A stretch of DNA of 64,000 bases from Diphasiastrum complanatum. Its lineage: Eukaryota > Streptophyta > Lycopodiopsida > Lycopodiales > Lycopodiaceae. The DNA lies in NCBI GenBank assembly GCA_029204225.1, contig CM055113.1:31419730-31483729 (forward strand), given 5' to 3'. Positions 23,749 to 37,138 of the stretch are shown here, piece after piece. Numbering within the stretch: the first letter of the stretch is position 1; each line of letters opens with the position of its first letter. The notes beneath the pieces were generated by a model. It worked only from the letters and a program-made list of their open reading frames with translations, had not been told where the DNA came from and ran no database searches. A program made the position numbers and the translations under genes.

Positions 23749-23870
23749 TTATTTATCATGATTGTTTGTTGTTGCATCTATGAGCTTGATATTTTCAAAA
23801 AAAAATTTTTGTCTTAGTTTGAATGACAAATAGCCACCTCCATCAGGATAAAGGGCTATATGTGTACACA
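23749..23870. mobile_element. CACTA end copy 1, right remainder
   Basis: Continues copy 1 after element A (TTATCATGATTGTTTGTTGT onward) and matches 24908-25015. At about 23868 it is joined directly to subterminal CACTA sequence that belongs near the start of a second copy. Confidence 0.8.
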
Positions 23871-25040
23871 CTTTATAGATAGTTACTTTAACGATAGTTT
23901 GACAATGTTTCATCAACATCTAACGATGATTTCAAATTATAGTCGCCACACGACTCTGTTCTAATGGAAAACAAAAGAACACAAACAATGTTGTTTTTTC
24001 TAAGCGATGTTTTAGAGACATTTATGAAACGTCGCTGCGGAAGAGTCACTTTTAGCGACATTTTTGAGATGCTTTAGCAGCTATACTAAATAGACGTCAT
24101 TGGGCGACGCTATAGAAAGCTTGCAGGAAAAAACCGGAAAGATGATTGGTTGATAACCACATTTCAGTAACGAGTAGTGAACATCGCCCAACCACATTCA
24201 AAATTAGTGTCACTTGGGGATGCTATGTCTTATAACAGAAAAAATTTTGAACCCTCCTTTTTTAAAGGCAACGTTTGGAAACGTTAAAATTAATGTAAGT
24301 TTGGTTAAAAAAATTTGTTTTGAACATATAGAAATAATTTTTGTTTTGAAAATTGTGTTGCTAGAAATATTTTTTGAATATTGTTGCATAAATTCGTAAA
24401 TTCTATGTTTCTTATAATTTTGTTATGATTTGTATTGTGTTAAAAAAAATTAGCTCGATAAACAAATAAACTGAAGTTAATTTAATTGAAAATATTTGTC
24501 AGAAAGAAGAATAAGAGAGATGCAAAATATATTTGGTACTGATGAATTCATCATAATCGAAAAAAAATAATGTAAGACAATGGGAGACACCGCATGGCAT
24601 ATTTTAAAACAACCAAATATAAACTTGTTCAGATTATATATAATGTCGAGACGTAAACACAAGAGATCTTCACAAGAAAAAATTAAATAAAATTTTAAAT
24701 ACAATTCAATCGATTTCATTTGTACACAATTCTTCATTTACATCATTATTGGTATCCTGCCATTCATCCGAGTCAAGTTCTAAACGTAGTTCAAGTCCCT
24801 ATACATATATCTTGAAATGGACATAGGTGCCTCTAGTTCATCGTCTTGATCATTTGTGTCACTTCCACACTCATCTAGTAGTCTAATTTGATCGCTTTCG
24901 ACTTTTTTATCATGATTGTTTGTTGTTGCATCTTTGAGCTTCATATATAAAAAACAATTGTCTTCGTTTTTATTACCAATAGCCACGTCCATCAGGATAA
25001 AGAGCTATATGTGTACAGACAAACTACATAGATGAGTCAA
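23871..25040. mobile_element. CACTA end copy 2 (tip missing)
   Basis: Begins inside the subterminal region (GATAGTTACTTTAACGATAG, matching 63506 onward) and runs in the same orientation as copies 1 and 3. It contains the GCGAC/GTCGC words and the acidic minus-strand frame (24780-24992). Relative to copy 1 it lacks about 200 bp corresponding to 18505-18708. To the right it continues into transposase sequence, so it is the 3' end of a larger CACTA element lying on the minus strand. Confidence 0.8.
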
Positions 25041-25049
25041 TAATTCTTT

Positions 25050-26750
25050 TCTCTATATATATTTCATATAATTCAATTCAAGATGATAGTCTTGTGTATT
25101 GTATAACATAAACATACAAATTGTGTCTCTCATACACTTAGAAAATCTCACAAGTATTTTGTTTTCTTGTGGAATGTTCTCTAGTTTGTTGCTCTCCTCA
25201 TCACTATCATGCCGCAATTTTGGAACCCCTAGATTTAATTGCATCAAGTACTCTGTAATGTAAAATAAAGACTCTTGTGTCATCTAACCTTCAGCCATAT
25301 TTCCTTCTACACACACTTTTTGGCGAATACAACCTTTTAGGACTTTTATAAAAAATCCCAAAAAAAACATCCATCCTGGATTCACAGGGCCTGCTAGCTC
25401 CACCTCATCAACAAGGGGAACCAATATGTGATTTTGGATGTCCATGAATGGTGGAGAGAGAACTCTCTCAAAATCACAAACAATCTCAATAGCTTTGATA
25501 TGAATGCATTCTACATCTCCTATAATTATGTCTTTTGAAGATATCTAGCTACATATTTGTCATGTACAAAAATACAAAATGGTCATTAACACATGTGAAA
25601 TGTGCTCATTTAAATGAAGTTAACACTCATGAGCTATTAATACCTTGCAAAGGTCAACAATTTTGAGATAACATTTTATATATCTTTGGTGCCACCATAT
25701 TTTCAATTGCACCATAAATACATGTTACAAAATAAAATAGCTTATTTATTATGAGAATTCACACAACCATACTTGATTATATGCAACACTAGTTAAATAC
25801 ATCAAATATATATACCTGTATCATCATGTGTCAATAATGAGTTTTAATTTGGATAATTTGTTGTCTATGGTAAATGTCTCTCTTATAGACCCTGTGTATC
25901 CAGTGGAAAATCACATATGTCAAATAATTTCCTTTACATTACTACTCTCCTCCTTTGATAAAATCCATGGAACATGAGTTGATCTTGCCCTAGACTCTAG
26001 TACATCTTTAGTCCACAAGTGTCTTATTTGATCAAAATCTTTTAGTTCTTCAAGGACTCGTGCATGCAAAGTTTCTAACTCATTGAAGTGCTTCCATAAT
26101 GACGCTCCCACATTTTTGAAAATGTGCATTGGATGCAATCAATGAGTTATTCTTAATGTCATCCACATATATTAAACCCATGGTGTCTTCAAGTCGAAAA
26201 ATCGCTACACTTATCCAATCCAAGATAAATTTCATCATCAACATCAAAATACTTTTGAATTCAAATTTTCATGATAGGACATGAAATGGCATACACACAA
26301 ATCCATGTCCAAAAAATTTGCAACTCCTTATTAATAGGTTCAAGATAGACATCTATGTTTTTTATCTTATAATGACCACAAATGATGAGAGCAAGTAAAA
26401 TATGACCATTTTTCATTGCCATGCGTGGAAGTATGTTGTAATTCACAAGCATCACTGGCCATGTTGTCCAAGCAGAAGATCGATGGTTGTGAGGATTATT
26501 ACTGTCAACAGCCAACCCAAGTCTCAAATGTCTTGGCTTTGTACAAAATATAGCCCACTCATTTTTGACGTGTTTTAAATTTTTGGCAATACTATCACAC
26601 AGTATTCTCATGACACCATCAGTGAATCTATTTCTAGCATGCCAATCCATAAAATTCGGCCAAGGACTGACAATGAAACATATGTTAAATACACAATAAT
26701 ATTGGAAAATGGCATGCAACATTTGATGGAACGTTGTTCCTTGCACATCT
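25050..26750 (-). pseudogene. CACTA transposase, TNP2-like with DUF4218 region (decayed)
   Basis: Reading from right to left: 26746-26261 encodes the TNP2 core. PRHLRLGLAVDSNNPHNH (about 26530-26480) aligns with the family motif around GLASDGFNPF and keeps its aspartate. WPVMLVNYNILPRMAMK and NIDVYLEPINKELQ follow, the second acidic block. Then 26138-25920 (HPMHIFKNVGASLWKHF, WILSKEESSNV) matches the MHIEKNV segment. From 25480 to 25050 AGPVNPGWMFFLGFFIKVLK and TQESLFYITEYL match DUF4218. Frames are split by several stops and shifts. The family cuts and pastes CACTA elements. This copy is dead but shows which family the three CACTA ends belong to. Confidence 0.85.
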
Positions 26751-27025
26751 TGTCGATGGACATTCTTAGTTTGATATTTTTTGAACTTTTTAATTCAATG
26801 CAATTACTAGTTTTATCAGTTATTTGTTTTAATTTTTTTTATTTTTGTAATGTGTTGCAATCGATACAATGAATGTCCAAGTCTTTATTGACAATTTATT
26901 TGGACATGATATTTGCTATGCAAAGCTACTTTGGTTGTTGAAGACCATTTGGCCATTGTAATTTCCATTGGAAAATCATTAGGTTCTATTTTAACTTTTA
27001 AGTCTATGAAATCATTGTTAACAAT
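26720..27025. repeat. Dispersed repeat upstream of transposase; inverted partner at 12.5 kb
   Basis: Reverse-complement match to 12520-12835. It lies at the 5' side of the TNP2 relic and overlaps its first codons, so it is probably transposase 5' coding or leader sequence of the CACTA family. Confidence 0.75.
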
Positions 27026-27400
27026 AACATAATGAATAAAATTAAGGCTTCAATTACTAATAGCATTATGAATGAAGTTTGAAAAATTTAACTGGCTAAA
27101 TTGAGTTTATTTGGCAATTTTGAGGCCAGTATGCAATTTCAATTTAGAAATCGATTTTATCATGTTGATAAGGCCCAAGAATAGTAACTTTGCTATTTTC
27201 GGTAGGCAAATTGATAAGGTCGCATATAGACCTCTAGTTATTGGTTTATTATGTTGGATTTATCTCCTCTACTCTTCTAAATCCCATTTTAATCGGCCTC
27301 CATTCATGCTGCATTTTTACTCACCTTGTCGCACAATTTGCATATTTACATGTAAAATAAGATAGACGAATAAAACACGACTGTTTGCATAAAATACAAG
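27026..27400. other. No recognisable gene
   Basis: AT-rich sequence without a recognisable frame. The 5' tip of the CACTA element was not found here. Confidence 0.4.
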
Positions 27401-28287
27401 TAAATTCTCACAGATGAAGAAAAGGCGAAAAACGTGAAACTGTGTTTTTACACACGTTTTGTGACAGGCAAAAAAGGCGACACTACCTTATAAAATGCCA
27501 AAGGTGCCCTAGGAAGTGAAGGCACCCTATAAATAAAATCCTAAGGCATTTCGTTAGAGTGACGCATTTTTTGCATTTTCACCAACATTCATTTTAGCAA
27601 AAGTGTGTAAAATAATAGCATCATAAGCTTATCGGTGATAGACGAAGTAGATGCCTTGTGCATTGATTCTTTATTTGTCAATAATAGGTTCCTTCCTTTA
27701 CAGATTGAATTAGCTTTGTAGAGCACGCGGTTTCATATGCTATTGTCTTGTGCTCTACCACGTTATTGACATGTATATTGTGCTATACTTAATCTGATAA
27801 CAGCTCTTTTGTTCTGCATTCAGATTAGTGTCATATTGCTATGTTTATTTTCATTCTGTCTGACTTTCTTGTTGTTCAATCTGGTAATATGTTCTTAGCA
27901 AATAATTATTAGTCTAGCTGTTGACGATTGATATTTAGTCTTCGAATCATTCGTGACTGATTATCAGTCGAGCTCTGTATAGCTCTTTTGTGAATCATTC
28001 ACAACTAATAATTTGTCTAGCTACTCACGACAAATTATTCTTCTGATGTCTTGTTAATGTTTGGCTACGTAATCAGAATGACCGTGATTTCTATCACTAA
28101 CATTCTGTTTGTTTTTTATAGGCGTACTCATGCTTAGGGAAGAAGTAATATGGCTCATTCCGCTGCGCACGGACATATTCCTTTTGAGTTCGTTTCTCGT
28201 TCGCATTTTCGAGTTCATTTCTTTTCATGTTCGTTTATTTTTTGAGCTATTTTCGTCTCTCATACTCACACACCTCTTCTTCCAACA
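27401..28287 (+). mobile_element. Copia 5' LTR (left edge uncertain)
   Basis: The right edge is fixed by ...CCAACA followed by TGGTATCAGAGC at 28288. The last 150 bp are TTCG-rich, as in the LTR at 9.0-9.35 kb. Words such as AAATGCC and AAGGCA in the left part recur around 35.6-35.8 kb, suggesting another relic LTR there. No matching 3' LTR was found. Confidence 0.55.
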
Positions 28288-28299
28288 TGGTATCAGAGC
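28288..28299 (+). promoter_or_regulatory. Copia primer binding site
   Basis: TGGTATCAGAGC directly follows a CA-ending LTR and complements initiator-Met tRNA. Confidence 0.88.
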
Positions 28300-28448
28300 A
28301 ATTTTCGTAGCCTAACAATTTTCGTTTCCACAGTACAAGTCTCTACTAGCCGATAAAGTAATTGTCTTCTTGTTCTGTAATTCTCTACCAGATTTTCATA
28401 CTTAAGTCACTGATAGTTTTTCCTATCACTTAAACTAATTCTTCCACA

Positions 28449-31342
28449 TGGATTTCCAAGGGAAAGTCAGTCCCATCATGGACAAGTTTGTTGGAGCCAA
28501 TTACCATTTGTGAAAATTTAAGATGAAAATTGTACTACTGGCTAAAAAATTGTATGTTGTTGTTACAAGTGCAGAAGAGAAATCCGATGAAGACGACACA
28601 ACAATCGCCAGATGGAAGCTGAGGATGGAAAGGCTTTCGCGCTGATAATCCTGAATATTACGGATACTCAAATCGGCCATGTATACGAGGCTCAGACATC
28701 AAAAGAATTATGGGACATCTTGAGCACACTATACGAAGTGTGAGATATAGCTTCCAAGTTACATCTCAAGAAGATGACGAATGGTGATTCCCTACAGAAT
28801 CACATCAATCAATTCAAGAACCTGCCAAGGCAAATGACTATTGTCGGATCTGTCATAGACGATCAAGACGCAGTGATGCAACTGCTTACAAGCTTGCCAA
28901 GCTCATATGATAGTTGGGTGATGATCATCATGACACATCCAGAACCGACTCTTTCGAGAGTCATTACGATGTTGTTTCAGGAAGACACGCGGAGGAACAA
29001 AGCCTCAAGTTCCTCAACTGATTCTCACATCTTATACACCAACAAGAGCACCATTAAGCAGAAGAAGAAGAAAGGCCCGAAGCAATCAAAGCCAGACCAG
29101 AAATTAGCACATCACAAAGAATAGTTGAATCCGCAGATGAAGAAGAAGCTCTTCTGCAGATACTGCAAGCGAAACAACTATGAAATTCAAGACTGCCAGA
29201 TACTACAAGCAAAGAATAACAGCGACAATAGCACACAGTCTATTAAAGGTGAAGGTACTGTAAGATTAAGCTTTGCAAATGATCAATCTAAGCTACTCTC
29301 TAAAGTCTTGTATGTACCATATTTATCTACAAATCTGCTCTCTATAAGCGAAATCACAAATCTAGGACATAGAGTAGAATTTGAACGTGATTAGTGCAAA
29401 GTAGTTGATAGGACAGGCAAGATCCTAGCACTCGAAAAGAGGCATGGATACTTGTATAAATTAAGTCATTGCTTTTCTACCTCTAGTCAGGCGCTCAGTA
29501 CTTCTATTCATGAAAATAAAAGTTTACTTTAGCACTATATACTTGTTCACTTGAATCATGCTGTTGTACAACAAATGTCTAGACAATTTATTGTTCTTGA
29601 TCTCGACTATCATCGCAATAAAGTCAAGTTGCATGTCTATCAAGATTGTCTAGTTGGTAAATAGACTAGAAAACCATTTAAATCAAGCCATCAGCATATT
29701 GCTAGAGGATTGTTAGACATTGTACATTCAAACATCTGTGGCCCGATAAAAAATCCTTCGTTGAAGGATGCTAAATATTTAATATCTTTTTTTGATGAAT
29801 TTTCCAGAAGGACTATGGTGTACTTTATAAAAAAGAAATCAGAAGCCTTCAACTGCTTCAAAATATTCAAGGAGCATGAAGAAAGGAGATTGGATGAATG
29901 ATCAAGACTCTAAGGTAAGACAATGGTGGAGAATATATCTCTATCGAGTTTAAGGAGTATTGAGAAAGCCAAGGCATTGAGCAGCAATTCGTCACTCCTT
30001 ATAGTCCTCAGTCTAATGGCTTAGCCGAGAGGAAGATCAGCCAAATGTATGCTAGCACATGCATCGTTGCCCAAGAGATTCTAGGCTGAAGTTGTCTCCA
30101 CTGCAGCTTACATCCAGAACAGATGTTCAACCAAGGCCCTCTCAGGCAAGACACCCCATGAGGTGTGGACATGCTCTAAGCCTTCTGTGAAGAACCTAAG
30201 AGTGTTTGGGTGCATTTCCTATGCGTAGATCTCAAAAGACACAAGGAAGAAATCTTGTTTAGCCGGGATACATTTTTTATCGAGGATCAGTTCGTCGACA
30301 TCAAAGACAAGGATATTGCTCCAGGAGAACCTTCATCACCTGCCATTGACATGACAATCCGAGCTTCTGGCTCAGGTGTGTCTATTGTCGACCCATTTCT
30401 AGACAGCGAATCAGACGAAGATGTTGCTGCTAACCAGCAACAAGTCCCAGGAGCGGTTCATTAGTCGAATCCTCCCAGAAGATCAAGCCGAGTGCGCACA
30501 CAGCCGACAAGGTATACTCCTGAGTCTGTATGTCTCTTAATATAGGAACCCAAGATAGTTGAAGAGGCACTTAGCCAATCAGACTCCGATCTCTGGAGAG
30601 AAGCTATGGACAGAGAATATTCCTCTTTGATCAAGAACCAGACGTGGTCATTAGTCGAAGCTCCTAATGGCTGCAATATCATTGATTGCAAATGGATCTT
30701 TAAGATCAAATACAATGCCAACGGAGAGATTGATTGAAGGAAGGCAAGACTGGTAGCACGTGGATTCACTTAGATCCCCATCGTCGACTACAGACGAAAC
30801 TTTCAGTCCAGTAGTCAAACATTCGTCGATCCAAATGCTCCTGTCTTATGCTGCAGCTGCCGACCTCAAAGTGCATCAATTTGATGTGCAAACAACCTAT
30901 CTGAATGGAGTTATACAAGAAGACATCTACGTGATCCATCCCGAAGAATATGTTCTAGAAGGTATAAAGAATCATGTCTGTAAACTTCAGAAGGCACTTT
31001 ACGGCTTGAAACAGTCTGCCAGGGCATGGTTTCAGAGGATCAATACATTCCTCATCGAACAAGGATTCGAACCAAGCACTACTGATTCCAATGTCAATTC
31101 CAAGTCAGTGTAGCAGTCCTTCATTATCGTCACCCTATATGTGGATGATACGGCTTTTCAACAACAATACCAATCTAGTCAAGGATTCTAATCAGCATCT
31201 TTATCAGCTTAGTGGATATTCTGATGCAAGCTGGGGAGGAGATGTAGACAATCGTAAGTCCACATCTGGATTTACATTCTTCTTCAACGATGGTCCTATC
31301 TCATGGAATAGTCGTACTTCAGAATTATCACCATTTCTTTAA
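28449..31342 (+). pseudogene. Ty1/copia gag-pol (decayed, internally deleted)
   Basis: Gag begins at 28449 (MDFQGKVSPIMDKFVGANY) and has a stop within 25 codons. A second Gag part runs 28774-29124. A defective zinc knuckle at about 29150 keeps three cysteines, but tyrosine replaces the histidine (CRYCKRNNYEIQDC). Protease-like VLYVPYLSTNLLSISEI is at 29305-29360. Integrase core appears at 29710-29901 (LDIVHSNICGPI). Reverse transcriptase is at 30760-31113 (FDVQTTYLNGVIQEDIYV, KALYGLKQSARAWFQ). Just after YVDD, sequence is missing and an RNase H piece follows (GYSDASWGGDVDNRKSTSGF). Many stops and shifts make it non-functional. It belongs to a different copia lineage from elements A and B. Confidence 0.88.
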
Positions 31343-32659
31343 ATTCTCTGACAATAATTAAGTATTTATCTATGATCCATCAATAAAAAATATTTAGATT
31401 CATATGATTTGTCAATCATAATTTTCTGAAATCCAAAACTATACGTAACCATTTAAAGGATATTGGAGTATATGTCCAACATAATTTAGGAAAAGTAATA
31501 GTCATTCCAAAATCTTTCCATTAAAAAAATACTAGATTTAGGAATACTTCCAAAACATGATTCTTTAACTGAATTGCAAGATTCAAGTTCTATAAACAAC
31601 TGGTAATTAAAGACTAAACGCATACCAAAATGACAATTATCTTCAACTACAAAAAATTTTAGATTCTTGTCTAGAATCAAATCTAGATACCCAAAGTCCT
31701 GTTGAATATCACTTTAGTTGTTATCTTTGGATTCATTATGATTCATTATCCATTTGAGCTCTCTGAAATACAATCACTAATGAGCTAAGTCTATTCCTAA
31801 ACTAAGGAATACTCTATCCCAAGAATAATGTATATCGAATGCACATAATTTCAACTGATGAACCCAAACGATTCACTAATCATGCGTCTTACAAGGAATA
31901 TAGATCAAAACCATCAGTTTCTGGTGAATCCACATCACACTGATCATTTTACCAATTAACTTCATCTTGGAGTAATCAACTACTCAAGTTAATTGCCAAT
32001 GATTCAGAAATCTCAAATGTCTAGATGAAGAACTAGTATAACACCACATTTAGATCCTTACCCAAATCATTTATAAGTTAATCCATAAATCTTCCATACA
32101 AATATTTGTTAACTCTGCAAGTATCTGTCAAAACAATACTTGATCATATGCTTATATTTGCCGACTAGGTTAAGTGCACCAGATAACCTTAGTAACTAGG
32201 ATTACACAGTAGATTCATACAAGATTAATTGTGCACATATGAGAATAATCTCACTATGACCCAGTACATAAACACATCTTACTTGGCAGATTCCTCCAAA
32301 ACCCATATATGTTACTCACATATCTCACTGAGATCTTGTAACTCAACTACAAAATATTTTCTATTTCTCATGAGTAAATAACATATCCGAAAAATCTCTG
32401 CGATAAATAAAATTTACTCTCAGTAGTTTTCTAATCCAATGTCTTTTTATAGCATAATTTCTTCCACTCAAACAACCCCTCTCTGATCCTAGTACTAAAA
32501 CTAAGATTAGGTTGTTCCAATACAAAACTCTCAGACTTAATTTTGATCAAACTTACATCTAGAGTTGATTAGTTGCTTCTACTTGGTTGGGTGGTTGCTC
32601 CATAGTGTTTTTTCCATTGTATTTTGTCTTGTAAGCAGGATCTTAGGGAGCTTCCCTTA
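31343..32659. other. No recognisable gene
   Basis: AT-rich sequence with no convincing frame on either strand. No 3' LTR for the copia relic to the left was recognised. Confidence 0.4.
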
Positions 32660-33317
<658 letters not shown>

Positions 33318-34610
33318 CACTAGGCCAAAATGGGGGAAAATGACGGCCAAAAACCATCATTGGAGCCGGTTTTAATGATGGTTTTGAGGGTCATCATTTA
33401 ATCCATGTCATTAAAACCAATGGTTGAAATGATGGCCAAAAACCTTCATGTATGTTATCTTATATAATGGCCAATAAAAACCGTCATTTATTTATTTTTA
33501 ATCTAAAAATTTGACGACCAAAAATCCTCATTTAAACCATCTAAATGATGGTTAGAAACCATCATCTAAATCGACCTAAATGATGGCCATTCAAAACTGT
33601 CTTTTTTATTTGCCAAAATGGAGAATAAATGACGGCCAAAAACTGTCATTTAAATCAACTTAAATGACGGCCATTAAAAACTGTCCTTTTTATTTTGCCA
33701 AATTGAAAGATAAATGACAACCAAAAACCATCATTTAAATCAATTTAAATGACGGCCATTAAAAATTGTCATTTTTATTTTGCCCAAACAAAAAATAAAT
33801 AACGATTTTTGGCCGTCCTTTAAGTGGACTTTAATAACGGTCATTAAAAACCATCTTTTTTATTTTGCCAAAATGGAAAATAAATGACGGCCCAAAACCG
33901 TCATCTAAATCAATTTCAACGATGGCCATTATGAACCATCCTTTTTATTTTGCCAAAACGAAGAATAAATGACGGCCAAAAACTGTCATTTAAATCAACT
34001 TAAATGAAGGCCATAATAAACCTTCCTTTTTATTTTGCCAAAACGAAGAACAAATGATGGCCAAAACCGTCATTTAAATCAACTTAAATGACGACCATTG
34101 AAACCCGTCCTTTTTATTTTGCCAAAACGAAGAATAAATGATGGCCAAAACCGTCATTTAAATCAACTTAAATGACGGCCATTAAAAACCGTCCTTTTTA
34201 TTTTGCCAAAACGAAGAATAAATGACGGCCAAAAACCGCCATTTAAATCAACTTAAATGACGGCCATTAATAACCGTCCTTTTATTTTGCCAAAACTAAG
34301 AATAAATGATGCCAAAAATTGTCATTTAAGTCAACTCAAATGACAGCCAATAAAAATCTTCTTTTTTATGTAACTGAAAATAAATGACAGTAAAAAACTG
34401 TCATTTAATCGACTTAAATGACGGATAATAAAAACCATCTATTGTATTTTGCCAAAATGAAAATAATTGACTACAAAAAATTGTCATATAAATCAGCTTA
34501 AATGATGGCCATTAAAATTAAACAACGGCCATGAAATTGGTTCTTTTTAATTTTTCAAATGTAGAATAAATGATGACCAAAAACCGTCATTTAAATCAAC
34601 TTAAACCAAC
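33318..34610. repeat. Tandem array of about 85-bp hairpin-forming units, starting at a CACTA motif
   Basis: The word TTTTTATTTTGCCAAAA recurs every 84-86 bp from about 33606 to 34283, with more diverged units to about 34610. Each unit carries two inverted-repeat arms: AAATGACGG...CCGTCATTT with a short CCAAAAA loop, and GACGGCCATTAAAAACCGTC. The array is preceded by CACTAGGCCAAAATGG at 33318, which looks like the tip of a CACTA transposon; such elements carry repeated subterminal binding sites for their transposon proteins. The opposite end and a transposase were not found. A satellite-like array unrelated to CACTA remains possible. Confidence 0.7.
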
Positions 34611-35880
34611 AACCTAGAGATGAAACTTTTCTCACATTTGATCTTGTGCCACTCACAAGTCTTGAACCACAACCATGGCAACCTCAAAACCCTCAATGTT
34701 TTATGATAGTTAAACCGCTATCTTTTGCAATACATAGATGGTCATATAATATTTTCCAAGAACCTAAGGTCCCTAATTGTTACGTACTTGTCTCCCCCCT
34801 CATTTTTTCAATTAAACGTTGGATGTGGACAAGGCCAAGTTCGAGCACAACACCAAGATAAGTCTTAGCACATGCCCTTGCAAATTTCAATCCTCCACAT
34901 GCAAAAGCAAATGCATAGACACGACCATCACTTGAATATGAGGGAGATAACTAGAGTAACTGAATATTGTGGCGTGTAAAATTAAGGAGCTTGATCACCA
35001 TAAGCAAAGAGAAAAATCCAAACCATATGTCAAACACTTTTGCATGAATGCGAAAAATATAATGACATGGTAGAACATAGGCACATAATGTTAAGTTGCA
35101 AAGTTGACTTCATTCTAGCACCAAGATTAAGTTGTGAGGAAACAACCTACAAAACCATGATAAACGCACTGATTTTGGCTCTTATTTATATCACTCCCCC
35201 TTGTTCTAAAAAAACTACAGCCCAAAAAAATCTGAAATCAAAATATTTTAGCGAGATTTTTTAAGGTTCTAGAGTTCTGGAATGCTCATTTCCAGAACGT
35301 TGAGGGCCCAAAACTACGGTCAAGTGCAACTTAGCCAAATGAATCACATAAAAAAGGGCTGTCTATGTCTTGAATTTTTATAGTTTCAATGGTTTTAGTC
35401 TTTAGGACCCTTATGAAGAAACCAAGTGTTTCTATCTTTCAAAGCCTTAGCATTTTTCCTTAGTTTTTTCATTGTTGTTTTTCGCGACCGTGCATTTTGA
35501 ACTATGTTTCGCACAGTCTGCATTTTTGAATAGTTTTGTCACACAGTTCACATTTTTGTGTCATGAAAAAAATTCAGCATAAAATGCCTTAGAAAAATTT
35601 TCTGACCAACCTTCGCATTTTTCGCCCTTCGCAAAAAAGAAGACACTGTCTTTAAAAATGCCTTAGAAAGAAATATTTTTTCAGACCTACCTTCGCGTTT
35701 TTCAATTTTTTCTCCTTTTTCGGACAAAAGAGAAGGTGTCCTTGGAAAAGCAAAAGTGCCCTTAAAAAAGCCTCATTGTCCTTTAAATCTTAAAAAATGC
35801 CTTAAACAAAGATGAAGGCCTATAGTGTGAAGGCACTGTCCAAACGGGCAGAAGACAGCTAATGCACGAGCAAAAAGAGA
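34611..35880. other. No recognisable gene; LTR-like words at 35.5-35.8 kb
   Basis: No supported coding frame was found. From about 35460 to 35840, TTCGC and AAAATGCCTTA words recall the LTR at 27.4-28.3 kb, so a degraded LTR is possible. Low confidence. Confidence 0.35.
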
Positions 35881-36262
35881 AGGTCAAACGACATGACATG
35901 ACTCAAATTTGTTCGCGACTCGAAAGTCTTTGCACTCTAAAGGACCAGGAAGATCAAACAACTACCAAGTAGTACAGCTTTCTAATCAGATATGGTGGCG
36001 TCATCAGAAGAGCATTGAGACATGCCTAATCCGCCGCTCTTGTAATCTGAGATTAGTTGTAGATCGTTTAATCTCTCTAATCAGAAATGTTGCTCTGAAT
36101 ATATTGCTAGACGCATCAAGACTAGACAATCAGAAAGTCAAGTCACGGACACAGTCCTGAAGAATCAAGGATTGTGCAGATCTTTGATTGAATGCTACTA
36201 ATGGATGTCATAGCTCTGATAATCAAAATCGTGGTTATGATACCACTGATGGAAACCGAGTC
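35881..36262. mobile_element. Copia LTR relics meeting at an inverted PBS-like site
   Basis: CCTAATCCGCCGCTCTTGTA near 36026 matches the LTR start region at 8.53 kb. At about 36239, TGATACCACTGATGG is the reverse complement of the CCATCAGTGGTAT junction found at 9345-9357. It therefore looks like the LTR-PBS boundary of a minus-strand element. Both are short and decayed. Confidence 0.4.
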
Positions 36263-37138
36263 CGTCCAATTACATGTACATTTCTTTATCATTTAGATTT
36301 ACCTAGATAACAATACAAGTTTTCCTACATAGATTGAACCAATTTCCTAGTTTAAAAACCTTGGAAATCCATTGCAAGTAGGGAAAACATTTCCCTACTT
36401 CCAAAACCCCCGTATTGAAATGGGAAAATCGTTGTTGAATTAGGAAATTTTAGGATTTCCCCAATGGTTTCATTTTTCTTGTGGAAGGGAAATATCAAAT
36501 TTTGGTTCGGTATTATCCCAAAGTTCTAGGATTCTCTTGAACACTACAAATGAGATGGAGTCAAATTATATCGATCATCTTCAGAAGAAGGACCCATGCA
36601 AAACAAGATTCAAGCAATAGGACCTCTACTTCTCTTTGATTTGCTGGAGAAAGATCATGCTGAATATTCTCTATAAAGCATGCATGAGAGTTCAGAAATA
36701 ACATACTGTATCGAGTGGCTTAGTACCCAAACCTTCGGCTTGTCCTTTACGTTTCGTTTGGTAGCTTGTACATTACCAGCTAGAACGAGATAATTGAGAT
36801 CACTCATGTGCTGGAGGCAAGCACCCATGCTTTTCTTTGGGTGCGAAATTGTGAATATTGAGAAACATATATTATGAGATACTAATCATGAATAATGAGA
36901 AAACTGTGAGAAGTGATCACGAATATTGTAAATAGTGATCGTGCATATTGTGAATTCGGATATTGAATATTGATCGTGAATATTGATCTCGAATATTCTT
37001 AAATACTAAAATACTCTACAACGTCATTGTGATTATTATGGACTTTTCTAAATACAAAATATGAATGTTAAAATGTGATTATTCAAAATAGAGATTGGGC
37101 TTGCTAATCTTGGTTACTTGTGTTAAATTGTTTTGTAG
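36263..37138. other. No gene; dispersed repeat words
   Basis: 36716-36772 is an inverted match to 12828-12900 (shared word GTCCTTTACGTTTCGTTTGG). 36850-37010 carries the reverse complement of the ATTCACGATCAATATT array at 14.46-14.68 kb. No coding frame was found. Confidence 0.5.

Noticed and set aside
26639-26872. Plus-strand frame of 77 residues
   Set aside because: It overlaps the minus-strand TNP2 transposase relic, whose motifs are specific.
33318-34610. Centromeric satellite
   Set aside because: The array is only about 1.3 kb, degrades at the edges, is made of paired hairpins, and starts at a CACTA motif. A transposon subterminal array fits better.
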